From Bacillus sp. V5-8f (GTDB taxonomy: Bacteria; Bacillota; Bacilli; Bacillales; DSM-1321): a stretch of DNA of 64,000 bases. Shown piece after piece: positions 34,693 through 43,495 of this stretch. Every line of letters starts with the position of its first letter. The first letter of the stretch is position 1. The translations under genes and the position numbers were made by a program. The stretch is from the NCBI RefSeq assembly GCF_002863565.1, contig NZ_PGUW01000002.1, positions 1 through 64,000 of the forward strand. Direction: 5' to 3'. The notes beneath the pieces are model-generated. The model had not been told where the DNA came from. It saw only the letters and a program-made list of their open reading frames with translations, and made no database searches.

Positions 34693-35448
34693 ATGTTTCA
34701 ATTGAAAGAAAAGGTTGTAGTAATAACTGGAGCAAGCAGTGGGATTGGAGAAGCAATTGCTTTGGAAGCGGCTAAGCAAGAGGCCAAAGTGGTCATAGCA
34801 GCCCGCCGTATTGAAAAGCTTCAAGACTTGGCGTCCGTTATTGAACAGGAAACAGGCCAAAAAGCACTAGTAGTTGAAACTGATGTTACGGTTAAATCAT
34901 CTGTTGAAAATCTTATTGAAAAGAGTAAGGCTGAATTTGGTAAAGTAGATGTACTCATTAACAATGCAGGAGTAATGTTATTATCTTTCTTAAAAAATGA
35001 TCAAGTAGATCAGTGGGAAAGAATGGTAGATGTTAATATTAAAGGCGTTCTGTTCGGCATTCATGCTGTATTACCATCAATGGTGGCACAAGGCCATGGT
35101 CAAATTATTAATGTTTCTTCTGTGGCAGGTCATGAGGTCTTTCCTTCCAGTACTGTATATAGTGCTACAAAATATGCAGTGCGTGCTCTTTCAATAGGAA
35201 TGGAAAAAGAATTAGCAAAAGCAGGGATTCGCGTAACGAATATTTCACCAGGAGCTGTAAGCACAGAACTAGCTCACCATATTACTGATCCAGACGTCCT
35301 GAACATGTTCCAGAATAGAGCAGAAGGAATGCAAACCCTTGAGGCAAAGGATATTGCAGAGGCTGTTGTATATGCTATGACTCAACCAGACCATGTAAAT
35401 GTAAATGAAGTAATAGTAAGACCGATGCAGACAAAGAATCAAAAGTAA
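34693..35448 (+). CDS. Short-chain dehydrogenase/reductase
   Basis: A 251-residue classical SDR. NAD(P) site TGASSGIG, an AARR segment after strand 2 that suggests NADP preference, NNAG, and the catalytic Ser (NVSSVAG) and YSATK. The C-terminal part (MQTLEAKDIAEAVVYAMTQP) is typical of YdfG-like and clavaldehyde dehydrogenase-like SDRs. It has a separate 180-base upstream region and AAAGGAGGAAAG site, so it is transcribed alone. Substrate unknown. Confidence 0.88.
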   Translation: MFQLKEKVVVITGASSGIGEAIALEAAKQEAKVVIAARRIEKLQDLASVIEQETGQKALVVETDVTVKSSVENLIEKSKAEFGKVDVLINNAGVMLLSFLKNDQVDQWERMVDVNIKGVLFGIHAVLPSMVAQGHGQIINVSSVAGHEVFPSSTVYSATKYAVRALSIGMEKELAKAGIRVTNISPGAVSTELAHHITDPDVLNMFQNRAEGMQTLEAKDIAEAVVYAMTQPDHVNVNEVIVRPMQTKNQK

Positions 35449-35544
35449 TGAAATAACATCAGTCAGTGATTGCTTCGCAAGGGGACAAATTTAAGACAAT
35501 TTCGAATCAGACAAAAACTGATAAAGCTAGATTACACAATAAAG

Positions 35545-35575
35545 GGAGCTGTAATCGTCAAAAGATTACAGCTCC
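35545..35575. terminator. Hairpin between convergent genes
   Basis: A perfect 12-base-pair stem GGAGCTGTAATC / GATTACAGCTCC with a seven-base loop. T-tracts are weak on both sides. It lies between the rightward SDR and the leftward alpha/beta hydrolase and could end both transcripts. The rest of the 331-base gap (35449-35779) shows nothing else. Confidence 0.6.
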
Positions 35576-35779
35576 TAGTTACTGAGCTTTCAGAAATCAC
35601 AATAATCGCTTCTTATTAAGTTGAAGACTATACGAATAGAGCCAATGAGTCAGCAGCTGTCACTTGTTTTTTCCTCAGGTTACAAAATCCTCATTTTACT
35701 CTTCAGGAATAACTAAGCACAAACGTAAGCTAATAAGGGCTTTCTAGGAAAAGATAAGCTTGCAAAGATTCCTTAAAAA

Positions 35780-36583
35780 TCAATGACTAGTCAAAAACTG
35801 GAGCACTCTATCATTTGACTCCTCGACCGCTTCAGTGAAAAAAATGTGACCCGCACCAGAAATGGTATGAAATTCTGCCCCTTTTATACGTTCAGCCAGC
35901 ATTTTGCCATTATCATACGGAACCAGCTCATCTGCGTTACCATGGATGACCAATGTCGGGACCTTTATTTTATCAAGTTCTTCAGATGTATTATGGGCGC
36001 CGCAAGCTTGAAGCTGGGATAAATAGGCATGTGGCGGAGTTACGATTTGGATACGCTGTTCTATATCTTCTTGAATCATGTCGCGGTGCCTGTCAATAAA
36101 CGATTGGCTATATACAATCGGTGCTGCAGCCCAGGCATTTTCTTCTGGAGTTCCTGTTAGGGCGGCACGTGCCACCATTGTTGCCATAATTTGCGGAGAT
36201 GGCTGGACGTGAGTTGGCCCACCGGCAGTGGTACACCCCAGTACAAGGGAGCGCACTCGATCCGGATGATTAATGGCCAGCCTTTGCGCTATCATCCCGC
36301 CCATAGAGATGCCATAAACGTGGGCTTTATCAATAGATGCAGCGTCTAATACCGCCTTGGCATCATCGGCCATCATTTCAATGGAGTAGGTCTTCTCTGG
36401 TTTACTGCTCTTACCTACACCACGATTGTCAAAAACAATTACCTGAAAGTGCTTAGATAAGGCTGGAAGGGTTCGGTGCCATGATAAAGAGTTGTAGCCA
36501 AGTCCCATAATCATCAATAAAGGATCGCCTTCTCCGTGAACTTCATAGTAAAGGCTTACATCGTCATGGTTTGCAAAAGGCAT
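35780..36583 (-). CDS. Alpha/beta hydrolase
   Basis: A 267-residue alpha/beta-hydrolase. The nucleophile Ser is in YGISMGG, the acid Asp in NADELVPYD and the His in SGAGHIFF; the oxyanion region is IMGLGYNS. It resembles 3-oxoadipate enol-lactonase/esterase-type enzymes used in catabolic pathways, without enough to name the substrate. It is transcribed leftward, as is the second hydrolase 90 bases upstream, from separate starts. Confidence 0.87.
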   Translation of the reverse strand: MPFANHDDVSLYYEVHGEGDPLLMIMGLGYNSLSWHRTLPALSKHFQVIVFDNRGVGKSSKPEKTYSIEMMADDAKAVLDAASIDKAHVYGISMGGMIAQRLAINHPDRVRSLVLGCTTAGGPTHVQPSPQIMATMVARAALTGTPEENAWAAAPIVYSQSFIDRHRDMIQEDIEQRIQIVTPPHAYLSQLQACGAHNTSEELDKIKVPTLVIHGNADELVPYDNGKMLAERIKGAEFHTISGAGHIFFTEAVEESNDRVLQFLTSH

Positions 36584-36675
36584 AAAGAAACCTCTCTTCT
36601 CAAATGGATTTATATGTCAATGATAAGGTAAAAACCAAATATTTGCAAAATTTACAATATATAAATTTTCATTGT

Positions 36676-37464
36676 TTATCCTGTTTTTTCCCCTATACGG
36701 TTTATGTGCAAGAAATGCCGTAATGCCTGATTGAATTTTTCAGTTACCTCCAATTTTGCTATGTGCCCTGAATTTTTGAAGATCACTAAATTGGAGTCTG
36801 GAATCTCTTTGTGCATAAAAATCTGTACCCAAACCGGAATGATCGAGTCATATAGACAGCCAATAACCAGAGTCGGTACCTTTATTCGGGCCAATAAATC
36901 ACGATTATCCACAGAAAGGCATGCCTCCAAAGATTGGACGTATCCAATTTTTTTGGGTTTGTAATATTTATAAAACTCTTCCCCATCCCGTTGCCAGGAG
37001 TAAAGACATGTTTTCGCTGCCAGTACTTTTTGTTGTGTTGGTGAAAATAGTTGTGTTCGTGCCTTTCGAATGTGGTAAATCACTTTTCCAAAATGAAGGG
37101 GGGCATAATGGAATGTGCTCACCAGAACCAACGATAGACATCTTTCCGGGGCTTGCCGGTATATTTCCTGTGCAACAATGCCGCCCATTGACATCCCACA
37201 TATGTTAGCGCTTTCAATATTGAGTTCATCAAGCAGGGAAACAATATCCTTGGCGAAATTCTGGATCGTAATACCTTCCTGAGTATCATTTTCGCCATGT
37301 CCCCGCAAATCGGGAATCAAAAGGTGATATTGATCAGCTAACTCAAATTGTCTAGACCAACCCTCCTTGATTTCACCAAGCCCATGAATAAATACCAATG
37401 TTTCACCACTGTTGCCAACACGTAAATACGGCATACCGTTTTGACTTATATCTATTATTTTCAC
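36676..37464 (-). CDS. Alpha/beta hydrolase
   Basis: A 262-residue alpha/beta-hydrolase with nucleophile in CGMSMGG, acid in GCLYDSIIP and His in SGHIAKLE; the oxyanion strand is FIHGLGEIKEGW. Similar in size to its neighbour but clearly diverged in the cap region (HYAPLHFGKVIYHIRKART). It is divergent from the sigma-54 activator gene at 37806. In the shared intergenic region are palindromes that could be operators. Substrate unknown; a lactone, ester or ring-cleavage product are candidates. Confidence 0.85.
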   Translation of the reverse strand: MKIIDISQNGMPYLRVGNSGETLVFIHGLGEIKEGWSRQFELADQYHLLIPDLRGHGENDTQEGITIQNFAKDIVSLLDELNIESANICGMSMGGIVAQEIYRQAPERCLSLVLVSTFHYAPLHFGKVIYHIRKARTQLFSPTQQKVLAAKTCLYSWQRDGEEFYKYYKPKKIGYVQSLEACLSVDNRDLLARIKVPTLVIGCLYDSIIPVWVQIFMHKEIPDSNLVIFKNSGHIAKLEVTEKFNQALRHFLHINRIGEKTG

Positions 37465-37805
37465 AGTAGAATCCCCCTTAAGATGTCTTTTCCATATATG
37501 GCCTGAGTGTAAAATCCATTTATTGTTCCATATATATTCAGGCTAAAATGGAAAAAAACCTATAAATGTAAATTACATATATTAAAAAACTGAAAAGCGT
37601 TTAGAAAATTTTTCCTTATAAAAATATTGTTGAAAAAAGAGGAAAAATGAAATAGGAAGGGAAATGTATATCTGGAAAATGATAAAAAAACGAATCAGTC
37701 AAAAAAACTGATTCATAAAGTAATCAGGACTATTTTTCTAATAGAAGCCATGATTAAATTTCTACTCTCTCAAAAAATTCACTAAACTGTTAGGGGTGTA
37801 TTTTC
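37465..37805. other. Divergent intergenic region with palindromes
   Basis: A 341-base AT-rich spacer. It holds TTCCATATAT twice (37490-37499 and 37527-37536), the palindrome ATGTAA-A-TTACAT (37566-37578), a cre-like but imperfect TGAAAAGCGTTTAGA (37591-37605) and the leftward terminator-like hairpin at 37692. Promoters for the hydrolase and the activator must lie here. Confidence 0.4.
37685..37714 (-). terminator. Leftward terminator-like hairpin upstream of the activator
   Basis: GAATCAGT (37692-37699) and ACTGATTC (37707-37714). Read on the minus strand the stem is followed by TTTTTTT, a good terminator geometry, yet no leftward gene lies to its right. It would block antisense transcription from the activator region into the hydrolase gene. 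Confidence 0.6.
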
Positions 37806-39239
37806 TTGAACACATTTAGAGAATTGTCTGTCAAGGATACTGGATTGGCAGGTAAGAATGAAGATATCCAAAATATTTTACTCTCCATTTTTCAGTCAAG
37901 CTATGATGGCATATATGTTGCGGATAGTGAAGGGGTAGGAATTATGGTAAATCAGGCTTACTCACGAATTACGGGCGTAAAAAGTGAGGAGCTGCTCGGT
38001 AAAACCATGAAAACCGTCGTAAAAGAGGGTATTGTTTCAGAATCTGTGACCGTTAAAGTCCTCGAAGAAAAAGTACCGAAAACGATTATTCAAACCGTGA
38101 GGGGCAAAGAATTATTAGTAACCGGTAATCCAGTACTTGATGAAAGCGGGAAAATTGCGTATGTGGTGACAAATGTACGAGATATTTCAGATTTAAACCT
38201 TATGAAAACAAAGCTGCGGCAGTCGATAAAATTGAGCGAGAAATACCTTAATGAGATAGCGGAACTGAAAAAAACAGAAATACTGCATATGCACTTGGAC
38301 GGAATTGTAGGTCAAAGCCCGGAAATTATGAAGGTTTTCCATCTTGCCAAAAAAGTAGCCAAAGTCAATTCAACTGTGTTGTTACTTGGGGAATCGGGTG
38401 TGGGGAAAGAGGTCATTGTGAAATATATACACCAGGAAAGTGACCGTGCAGATGGACCACTAGTTAAAGTGAATTGCGCAGCCATACCAAAGCATTTGCT
38501 GGAATCTGAATTATTTGGCTATGAAAAGGGTGCTTTTACTGGGGCGGACAATCGCGGAAAACCTGGTTTATTTGAGCAGGCGAGTGGGGGTACCATCTTT
38601 CTTGATGAAATTGGGGATATGCCCGTTGACCTTCAAGTCAAGCTGCTGCGGGTTTTACAGGAATTCGAAATAACCCGGGTTGGTGGAACAAAAAGTGTAG
38701 AGATTGATGTACGAGTTATATCTGCTACTCATATGAATCTAGAAGAGATGGTTGAAAACCGCGAGTTTAGAAGGGATCTTTATTACCGATTGAATATCGT
38801 GCCAATAAAAATTCCACCTTTGAGGGAAAGGAAGGCCGACATTGTGCCGCTTGCCTTCTTTTTCTTAAATAAAACGAATAAAAAGAACAAGTTGAATAAA
38901 CGATTTGATCCAGAAGTGCTGCACATATTTCAGGAATATGCTTGGCCAGGAAATATTAGAGAACTTGAGAATTTAGTTGAAAGATTAGTTGTAACGGCAG
39001 ATCATGATCACATCCTACCCGAGATCTTACCGCCTCACCTTTTAGAGGGAATTAATTCTTCGCACCCATTAAAGAGAACAGCACGATCCAAGGGAACGTT
39101 AAAAGCAATAGTCGAGAATGTCGAAAGGCAGATTATCAGAGAGCATATCAGGCAGTTTAAAACAACACGAAGGACAGCTGCTGAGCTAGGAATTAGTCAA
39201 TCAGCACTAGTCAAAAAAATGCAAAAGCTAGGTATTTGA
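37806..39239 (+). CDS. PAS-domain sigma-54-dependent transcriptional activator
   Basis: A 477-residue enhancer-binding protein. A PAS sensor domain spans about residues 25-130 (SYDGIYVADSEGVGIMVNQ), followed by a helical linker, the AAA+ domain with Walker A GESGVGKE (195-202), GAFTGA (242-247) and Walker B FLDEIG (265-270), and a C-terminal Fis-type helix-turn-helix (TRRTAAELGISQSALVKKM). All parts for ligand sensing, sigma-54 contact and DNA binding are intact, unlike the copy at 21344. TTG start with AGGGGTG upstream. A perfect sigma-54 promoter lies 160 bases after its stop and drives the SDR-ligase-MFS operon, its likely target. Confidence 0.92.
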   Translation: MNTFRELSVKDTGLAGKNEDIQNILLSIFQSSYDGIYVADSEGVGIMVNQAYSRITGVKSEELLGKTMKTVVKEGIVSESVTVKVLEEKVPKTIIQTVRGKELLVTGNPVLDESGKIAYVVTNVRDISDLNLMKTKLRQSIKLSEKYLNEIAELKKTEILHMHLDGIVGQSPEIMKVFHLAKKVAKVNSTVLLLGESGVGKEVIVKYIHQESDRADGPLVKVNCAAIPKHLLESELFGYEKGAFTGADNRGKPGLFEQASGGTIFLDEIGDMPVDLQVKLLRVLQEFEITRVGGTKSVEIDVRVISATHMNLEEMVENREFRRDLYYRLNIVPIKIPPLRERKADIVPLAFFFLNKTNKKNKLNKRFDPEVLHIFQEYAWPGNIRELENLVERLVVTADHDHILPEILPPHLLEGINSSHPLKRTARSKGTLKAIVENVERQIIREHIRQFKTTRRTAAELGISQSALVKKMQKLGI

Positions 39240-39269
39240 TGAAAAAAGGAATCGAAAATTGTGTATTTC

Positions 39270-39299
39270 AGGGTCAATGTCCAAACATTGGCCCTTTTC
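39270..39299 (+). terminator. Terminator after the activator
   Basis: AGGG-T-CAATGT and ACATTG-G-CCCT pair around a four-base loop with one G-T pair, followed by TTTTC. It separates the activator from the sigma-54 promoter downstream. Confidence 0.75.
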
Positions 39300-39400
39300 A
39301 TTTGTTTCAACTTTTTTATTTACCAAAAATATTTGTAGCATAAACACTTTTTTTGTAAGTAAATGTCGGAACTTTATTTATTTTCAGCATAATCAGAACT

Positions 39401-39418
39401 TTGGCACGCTGCTTGCAT
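39401..39418 (+). promoter_or_regulatory. Sigma-54 (-24/-12) promoter
   Basis: TTGGCAC-N5-TTGCAT with the -24 element TGGCAC at 39402-39407, followed by G as in the extended consensus, and TTGCAT at 39413-39418. It matches the promoter at 23597 base for base in both conserved boxes. It should drive the operon from 39542 to 43266. Confidence 0.92.
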
Positions 39419-39541
39419 TAAGAATATAACGTGACATGCCAACAGTGAAATAGGGGAGGAACGAGGAACGTAGACGCATAAGGCATGCCTTCATTAGATA
39501 TAGAAAAATTTATGAAAAAAGAAAAAGGGGAAAAAGAGCGT

Positions 39542-40306
39542 ATGAATTGGCCAACATTTGATCTGCAAGGGAAGATCGCCCTTGTCACTGGGGGAAGTAA
39601 AGGAATTGGATTCGGTATGGCTCAAGCTTTAGGCAGGCATGGAGCAACCGTTATGATTTCAAGCCGGGGTGTAGAGGAGGGAGAAAAAGCTGTTTTAAAA
39701 CTAAAGGAAGAAAACATCAAAGCAGCCTTCATTCCTTGTGATGTATCTAGAAAGGAACAGGTGGAAGGGCTAGTAAACCAAATCGTCGACCGGTACGGAT
39801 CCCTTGATATTCTTATTAACAATGCCGGCCACAATATTCGGAAACCGTTAGTAGATGTGGAAGAAAGCGACTGGGATGGAGTGTTAAATGTAAATCTTAA
39901 GGGGATTTTTCTAATAGGCCAGGCTTGTGCAAGACAGATGATAAAACAACACTACGGGAAAATCATTAATATCTCATCAATTTTGGGAACAATCGGGATG
40001 CCGTTTCAAACATCATATGCGGCAAGTAAAGGCGGGATCAACCAATTAACCAGAGTATGGGCGGATGAATTAGCTCCATACAATATCACTGTAAATGCGA
40101 TTGGACCGGGATATATCAAAACCCCGATGACCGAGGAATGGCTCTCAGATCCTGAAAGGCTTGAAAAAATCACCAATTCTACCATGATCAAACGTATTGG
40201 GGAGATTCGTGACCTGGTTGGACCGGTTGTTTTCCTGGCATCTGATACATCTGCTTATGTTACTGGCCAGGTGTTACATGTCGATGGCGGCTGGACTGCA
40301 CGATAA
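39542..40306 (+). CDS. Short-chain dehydrogenase, gluconate-5-dehydrogenase-like
   Basis: A 254-residue classical SDR with TGGSKGIG, NNAGHNIRKP, catalytic Ser (NISSILG) and YAASK, and the C-terminal VDGGWTA. NNAGHNIRKP recalls gluconate 5-dehydrogenase-like members, but the ligase and permease in the operon argue for a ring or hydroxyacyl substrate. Start: ATG 39542 gives a normal SDR N-terminus, with AAGGGG 11 bases upstream; ATG 39485 would add 19 charged residues and has no close site. First gene after the sigma-54 promoter; the leader of about 120 bases is long. Confidence 0.85.
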   Translation: MNWPTFDLQGKIALVTGGSKGIGFGMAQALGRHGATVMISSRGVEEGEKAVLKLKEENIKAAFIPCDVSRKEQVEGLVNQIVDRYGSLDILINNAGHNIRKPLVDVEESDWDGVLNVNLKGIFLIGQACARQMIKQHYGKIINISSILGTIGMPFQTSYAASKGGINQLTRVWADELAPYNITVNAIGPGYIKTPMTEEWLSDPERLEKITNSTMIKRIGEIRDLVGPVVFLASDTSAYVTGQVLHVDGGWTAR

Positions 40307-40330
40307 ACAACTCGATAGGAGGTTTACATA

Positions 40331-41923
40331 ATGAACATCATGCAAGAAGAACATTTTGATCGTCACATTAACGTTTTTGAAAACCGGCCTGGAAATCTAA
40401 TTGCTATGCTGGAAACATCAGCCATGAAATATCCCGGAAAAGAAGCCCTGGTCATGGGCAATGAAAGGCTTACATATAAAGAGCTTCTGGATAAAGTTGA
40501 GCAAATCTCAGGAAATCTGCAACACTCTCTATGTATTAAAAAGGGGGACCGTATTGCCCTTTTGTTAGGCAATAGTATCGAATTTTGTATTTTGGTCTTT
40601 GCGTGTGCCAGAATTGGGGCGATTGTCGTTCCTTTGAATACAAGGTTAAAAGAACAGGAACTTTCCTATATGGTTAGGCAATCAGGTGCAAAGGTTTTAT
40701 TTGTGGACGATGAATTTTTAAATAAAGTTGAAAGCTTACGGGATGAAGAATCTATTCCAAATGTACAGAATTTTTTTCTTGTTGGAAATGAAATCCCTAA
40801 ACGTAAGGACTATCTGCCTTATGAAATCCTGGAGCAAAAATCATCGGTAACAGAGGTTTATGTCTCCGAAAACGATCCTTTATTCATTATGTATACATCG
40901 GGAACAACCGGGCTACCGAAAGGAGCTGTGGGCAGCCATTTAGGTGTCATCCATAGCTCAATAAGCTATGAAGTGGTCTTAAAAACAAATGAGGATACCA
41001 AAACTGTGATCGCGGTCCCGCTGTTTCATGTCACCGGCTTGATTGGTCAGCTGTTGCATATGGTTAAGGTTGGCGGTACATCCGTTCTCATGCGCAGATA
41101 TAAGACAGAGGAATACATCCGGATAACCGCAGATGAGGAAATTTCCTTTTTGTTCAATGTCCCAACTATTTACGTCATGATGATGTCACATAAAGATTTT
41201 CCGGTATACAGCTATCCAAGTGTTACCTGCATTGCTTATGGTGGAGCATCCATGTCCACAGATACCATACAAATGTTAAAAAGTTATTTTCCAAATGCTT
41301 ACTTACATAATGCTTATGGGGCAACGGAAACTTCTTCACCAGCAACTATCATGCCTAGGATTTATGATCCAACTAAAATTAACTCTGTCGGCCTGCCGGT
41401 TCCCGTTGGTGAATTGAAGGTTGTTGATGATTATGGCCGCCCATGTTTGCCAGGAGAAGTAGGTGAATTGTTAATTAAAGGGCCCATGGTGATAGAGGGC
41501 TATTGGAACAATAACGCTGCCAATGAAACATCCTTTATCGATGGATTTTGGCGCTCAGGCGACTTGGCACAAATGGATGAAGATGGTTTTGTTTATATTA
41601 TGGATCGTAAAAAGGACATGATCAATCGGGGCGGGGAGAAGATATTTTCCATTGAAGTAGAGAATGTTCTTTATAACCATCCCAAAGTATTGGAAGCTGC
41701 AGTGGTAGGGATTCCTGATTCCATCTATGGGGAAATTGTGAAAGCTGTTATTGTTCCGAAACCGGATGCATTAATTGATAAGCAAGAGATTCAGGAATTT
41801 GTATCCAAACATTTAGCAAACTATAAAATTCCTAAAGAAGTGGAATTTGTTTCAGAGCTGCCCCGTAATCCGGCAGGAAAAGTGATAAAGGCAAAATTAA
41901 AGAACCTTCAACTTCAATCTTAA
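40331..41923 (+). CDS. AMP-forming acyl-CoA ligase
   Basis: A 530-residue class I adenylate-forming ligase: MYTSGTTGLPKG, the A4/A5 segments VPLFHVTGLIG and LHNAYGATE, WRSGDLA (A7), and catalytic Lys in PRNPAGKVIKAK. It is third-class to the other two intact ligases of the window in sequence, and closest to the dead copy at 30908. It sits between an SDR and a permease in a sigma-54 operon, so it probably activates an imported acid. AGGAGGTTTACATA precedes the ATG. Confidence 0.9.
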   Translation: MNIMQEEHFDRHINVFENRPGNLIAMLETSAMKYPGKEALVMGNERLTYKELLDKVEQISGNLQHSLCIKKGDRIALLLGNSIEFCILVFACARIGAIVVPLNTRLKEQELSYMVRQSGAKVLFVDDEFLNKVESLRDEESIPNVQNFFLVGNEIPKRKDYLPYEILEQKSSVTEVYVSENDPLFIMYTSGTTGLPKGAVGSHLGVIHSSISYEVVLKTNEDTKTVIAVPLFHVTGLIGQLLHMVKVGGTSVLMRRYKTEEYIRITADEEISFLFNVPTIYVMMMSHKDFPVYSYPSVTCIAYGGASMSTDTIQMLKSYFPNAYLHNAYGATETSSPATIMPRIYDPTKINSVGLPVPVGELKVVDDYGRPCLPGEVGELLIKGPMVIEGYWNNNAANETSFIDGFWRSGDLAQMDEDGFVYIMDRKKDMINRGGEKIFSIEVENVLYNHPKVLEAAVVGIPDSIYGEIVKAVIVPKPDALIDKQEIQEFVSKHLANYKIPKEVEFVSELPRNPAGKVIKAKLKNLQLQS

Positions 41924-41952
41924 AAATTCAAGAATAGAGGGAGTGAGTCAAA

Positions 41953-43266
41953 TTGTCGACAATTATGAAGAAAGCTTGGGGATATCGTTATTGGGTCCTT
42001 GTTATTCTGTGGCTGGTCTATATTATCAATTATTTTGACAGGATGGCGGTCTTAACGTTTCTTCCATACATCCAAAAGGATCTTGAATTAACTCCGGTGG
42101 AAGTAGGGCAGCTTGCATCCGTATTTTTCTTTGCCTATGCTGCAGCTCAAATCAGCGCTGGATTTCTCGCCGATAAAATCGGTCCTAAAAAAGTTATGTA
42201 CATTGCGATTACGGTATTTACTGCCATTACGGCATTAACTGGCGCCGTAAAAAACTTTGTTCAGTTTTTAGCGCTTCGAATCGGATTGGGCCTTGGGGAA
42301 GGACACCATTTTGCCCCTGCAATCCGCGCAATCAATAACTGGTTCCCTCTTGCAGAAAGAGGAAGAGCGGTTTCCTTTTTCGCAACATCATGGGCAGTTG
42401 CCCCTGCGATTGTACCGGTAATTGTCACAAGCATCTCCTTCTACTTTTTCGGAGGCGGCTGGAGACCAGTATTTTATATACTAGCTATCCCGGGCTTACT
42501 TGGAATTTTCCTATTGTGGCGATATGTAGCGGATACACCAAAAGAAATGATCGATAAAGGTACATTAAGCAAGGACCAGGATGTCAATGAGCAAACGGAT
42601 GAAATGTCAAAGGCAGATAAAAGAAAGAGCTATGGTATTTTCTTAAAAGATATTAATTTTTATGTATATACATTGATGCTTTTCTGCCAGCTAGCCGTTT
42701 ATTGGGGAACCACAACCTGGTTAACGACATTTTTGGTAAACCAGCACGGCTTTAATATAAAGGAAATGGGCTTTTTAGCTTCTGCGCCATATATTGTTGC
42801 CTTCTTCGCAATGATGCTGGGCGGCTGGCTCATGGATAAAATCATGCATCGAATGAAGCCGGTTGCGTGGATTGCCTATATCGGAAGTATCCCTGTTTTA
42901 TGGATGCTGGGTTCTGTAGAAAAGGGGAATACAGGCTCTTTGCTTGTTTTACTCTTGCTCGTTGGTTTCTTTGTAAACTTAAACTTCGGTTCCATTTATG
43001 CTTATTTGCCAAAACGCTACCCAAAAGAAATCGTCGGCAGTGCTACCGGGCTAGCTAATGGGATCGGACAGCTGGGTTCTTTCGTCTCTCCATTAATTGC
43101 AGGTTATTTAGTAAAAGTAGGGACGGATGGGACACAGGATTTTGGCGCCGTATTTATCTTTTTTGCAGCAGCAGCGGCATTAGCGGCCGTATGTTCTTTT
43201 ATTCTTAAAGAAAAGAAATTAACCACTTCTCAGCATGTGGTAAGTAATAAAGAGCAAAGCGTGTAA
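41953..43266 (+). CDS. MFS transporter, anion:cation symporter type
   Basis: A 437-residue, 12-helix permease. Features: NYFDRMAVLTFLPYI in helix 1, the loop signature ADKIGPKKVM, and GLGEGHHFAPAIRAINNWFP in helix 4, typical of the anion:cation symporter (ACS) branch that imports organic anions such as hexuronates, phthalate and hydroxyphenylacetate. TTG start with AGGGAGTGAG; an ATG follows at 41965. Downstream of the ligase in the sigma-54 operon, it likely brings in the acid the ligase activates. Confidence 0.88.
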   Translation: MSTIMKKAWGYRYWVLVILWLVYIINYFDRMAVLTFLPYIQKDLELTPVEVGQLASVFFFAYAAAQISAGFLADKIGPKKVMYIAITVFTAITALTGAVKNFVQFLALRIGLGLGEGHHFAPAIRAINNWFPLAERGRAVSFFATSWAVAPAIVPVIVTSISFYFFGGGWRPVFYILAIPGLLGIFLLWRYVADTPKEMIDKGTLSKDQDVNEQTDEMSKADKRKSYGIFLKDINFYVYTLMLFCQLAVYWGTTTWLTTFLVNQHGFNIKEMGFLASAPYIVAFFAMMLGGWLMDKIMHRMKPVAWIAYIGSIPVLWMLGSVEKGNTGSLLVLLLLVGFFVNLNFGSIYAYLPKRYPKEIVGSATGLANGIGQLGSFVSPLIAGYLVKVGTDGTQDFGAVFIFFAAAAALAAVCSFILKEKKLTTSQHVVSNKEQSV

Positions 43267-43300
43267 ATAAATAACCTACTACTATAAAGGGTGCACTGAA

Positions 43301-43477
43301 ATGGCTGAACAGAAAGCATTCGATCCTTACAAAACATTTAAACCATTTAGTGAGTAAAACATCTTCGAACTGAACGGTTGAATTAAAAAGGAGATCATTT
43401 CACTAAAAGAGGAAATGAATGTACAAACAAATACATCACAACAAGAAACAAAACGAGAATTCGTGACACGTAAATGA
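43301..43477 (+). pseudogene. phaR: Remnant of phaR (PHA synthase subunit)
   Basis: One frame from ATG 43301 reads MAEQKAFDPYKTFKPFSE, stop, NIFELNG, stop, IKKEIISLKEEM... to a TGA at 43475-43477, about 58 codons in all. The ends resemble the N-terminus and the coiled C-terminus of PhaR, the small partner of class IV PHA synthases in Bacillus, with most of the middle deleted and two stops added. It lies directly before phaC, the normal place for phaR. Assignment rests on position and short resemblance. Confidence 0.6.
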
Positions 43478-43495
43478 TCGTAAGGAGGAGCAGCG

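Noticed and set aside
37591-37605. A possible cre site TGAAAAGCGTTTAGA
   Set aside because: It needs a one-base insertion and a mismatch relative to the 14-base consensus; the site at 17925 is perfect by comparison.
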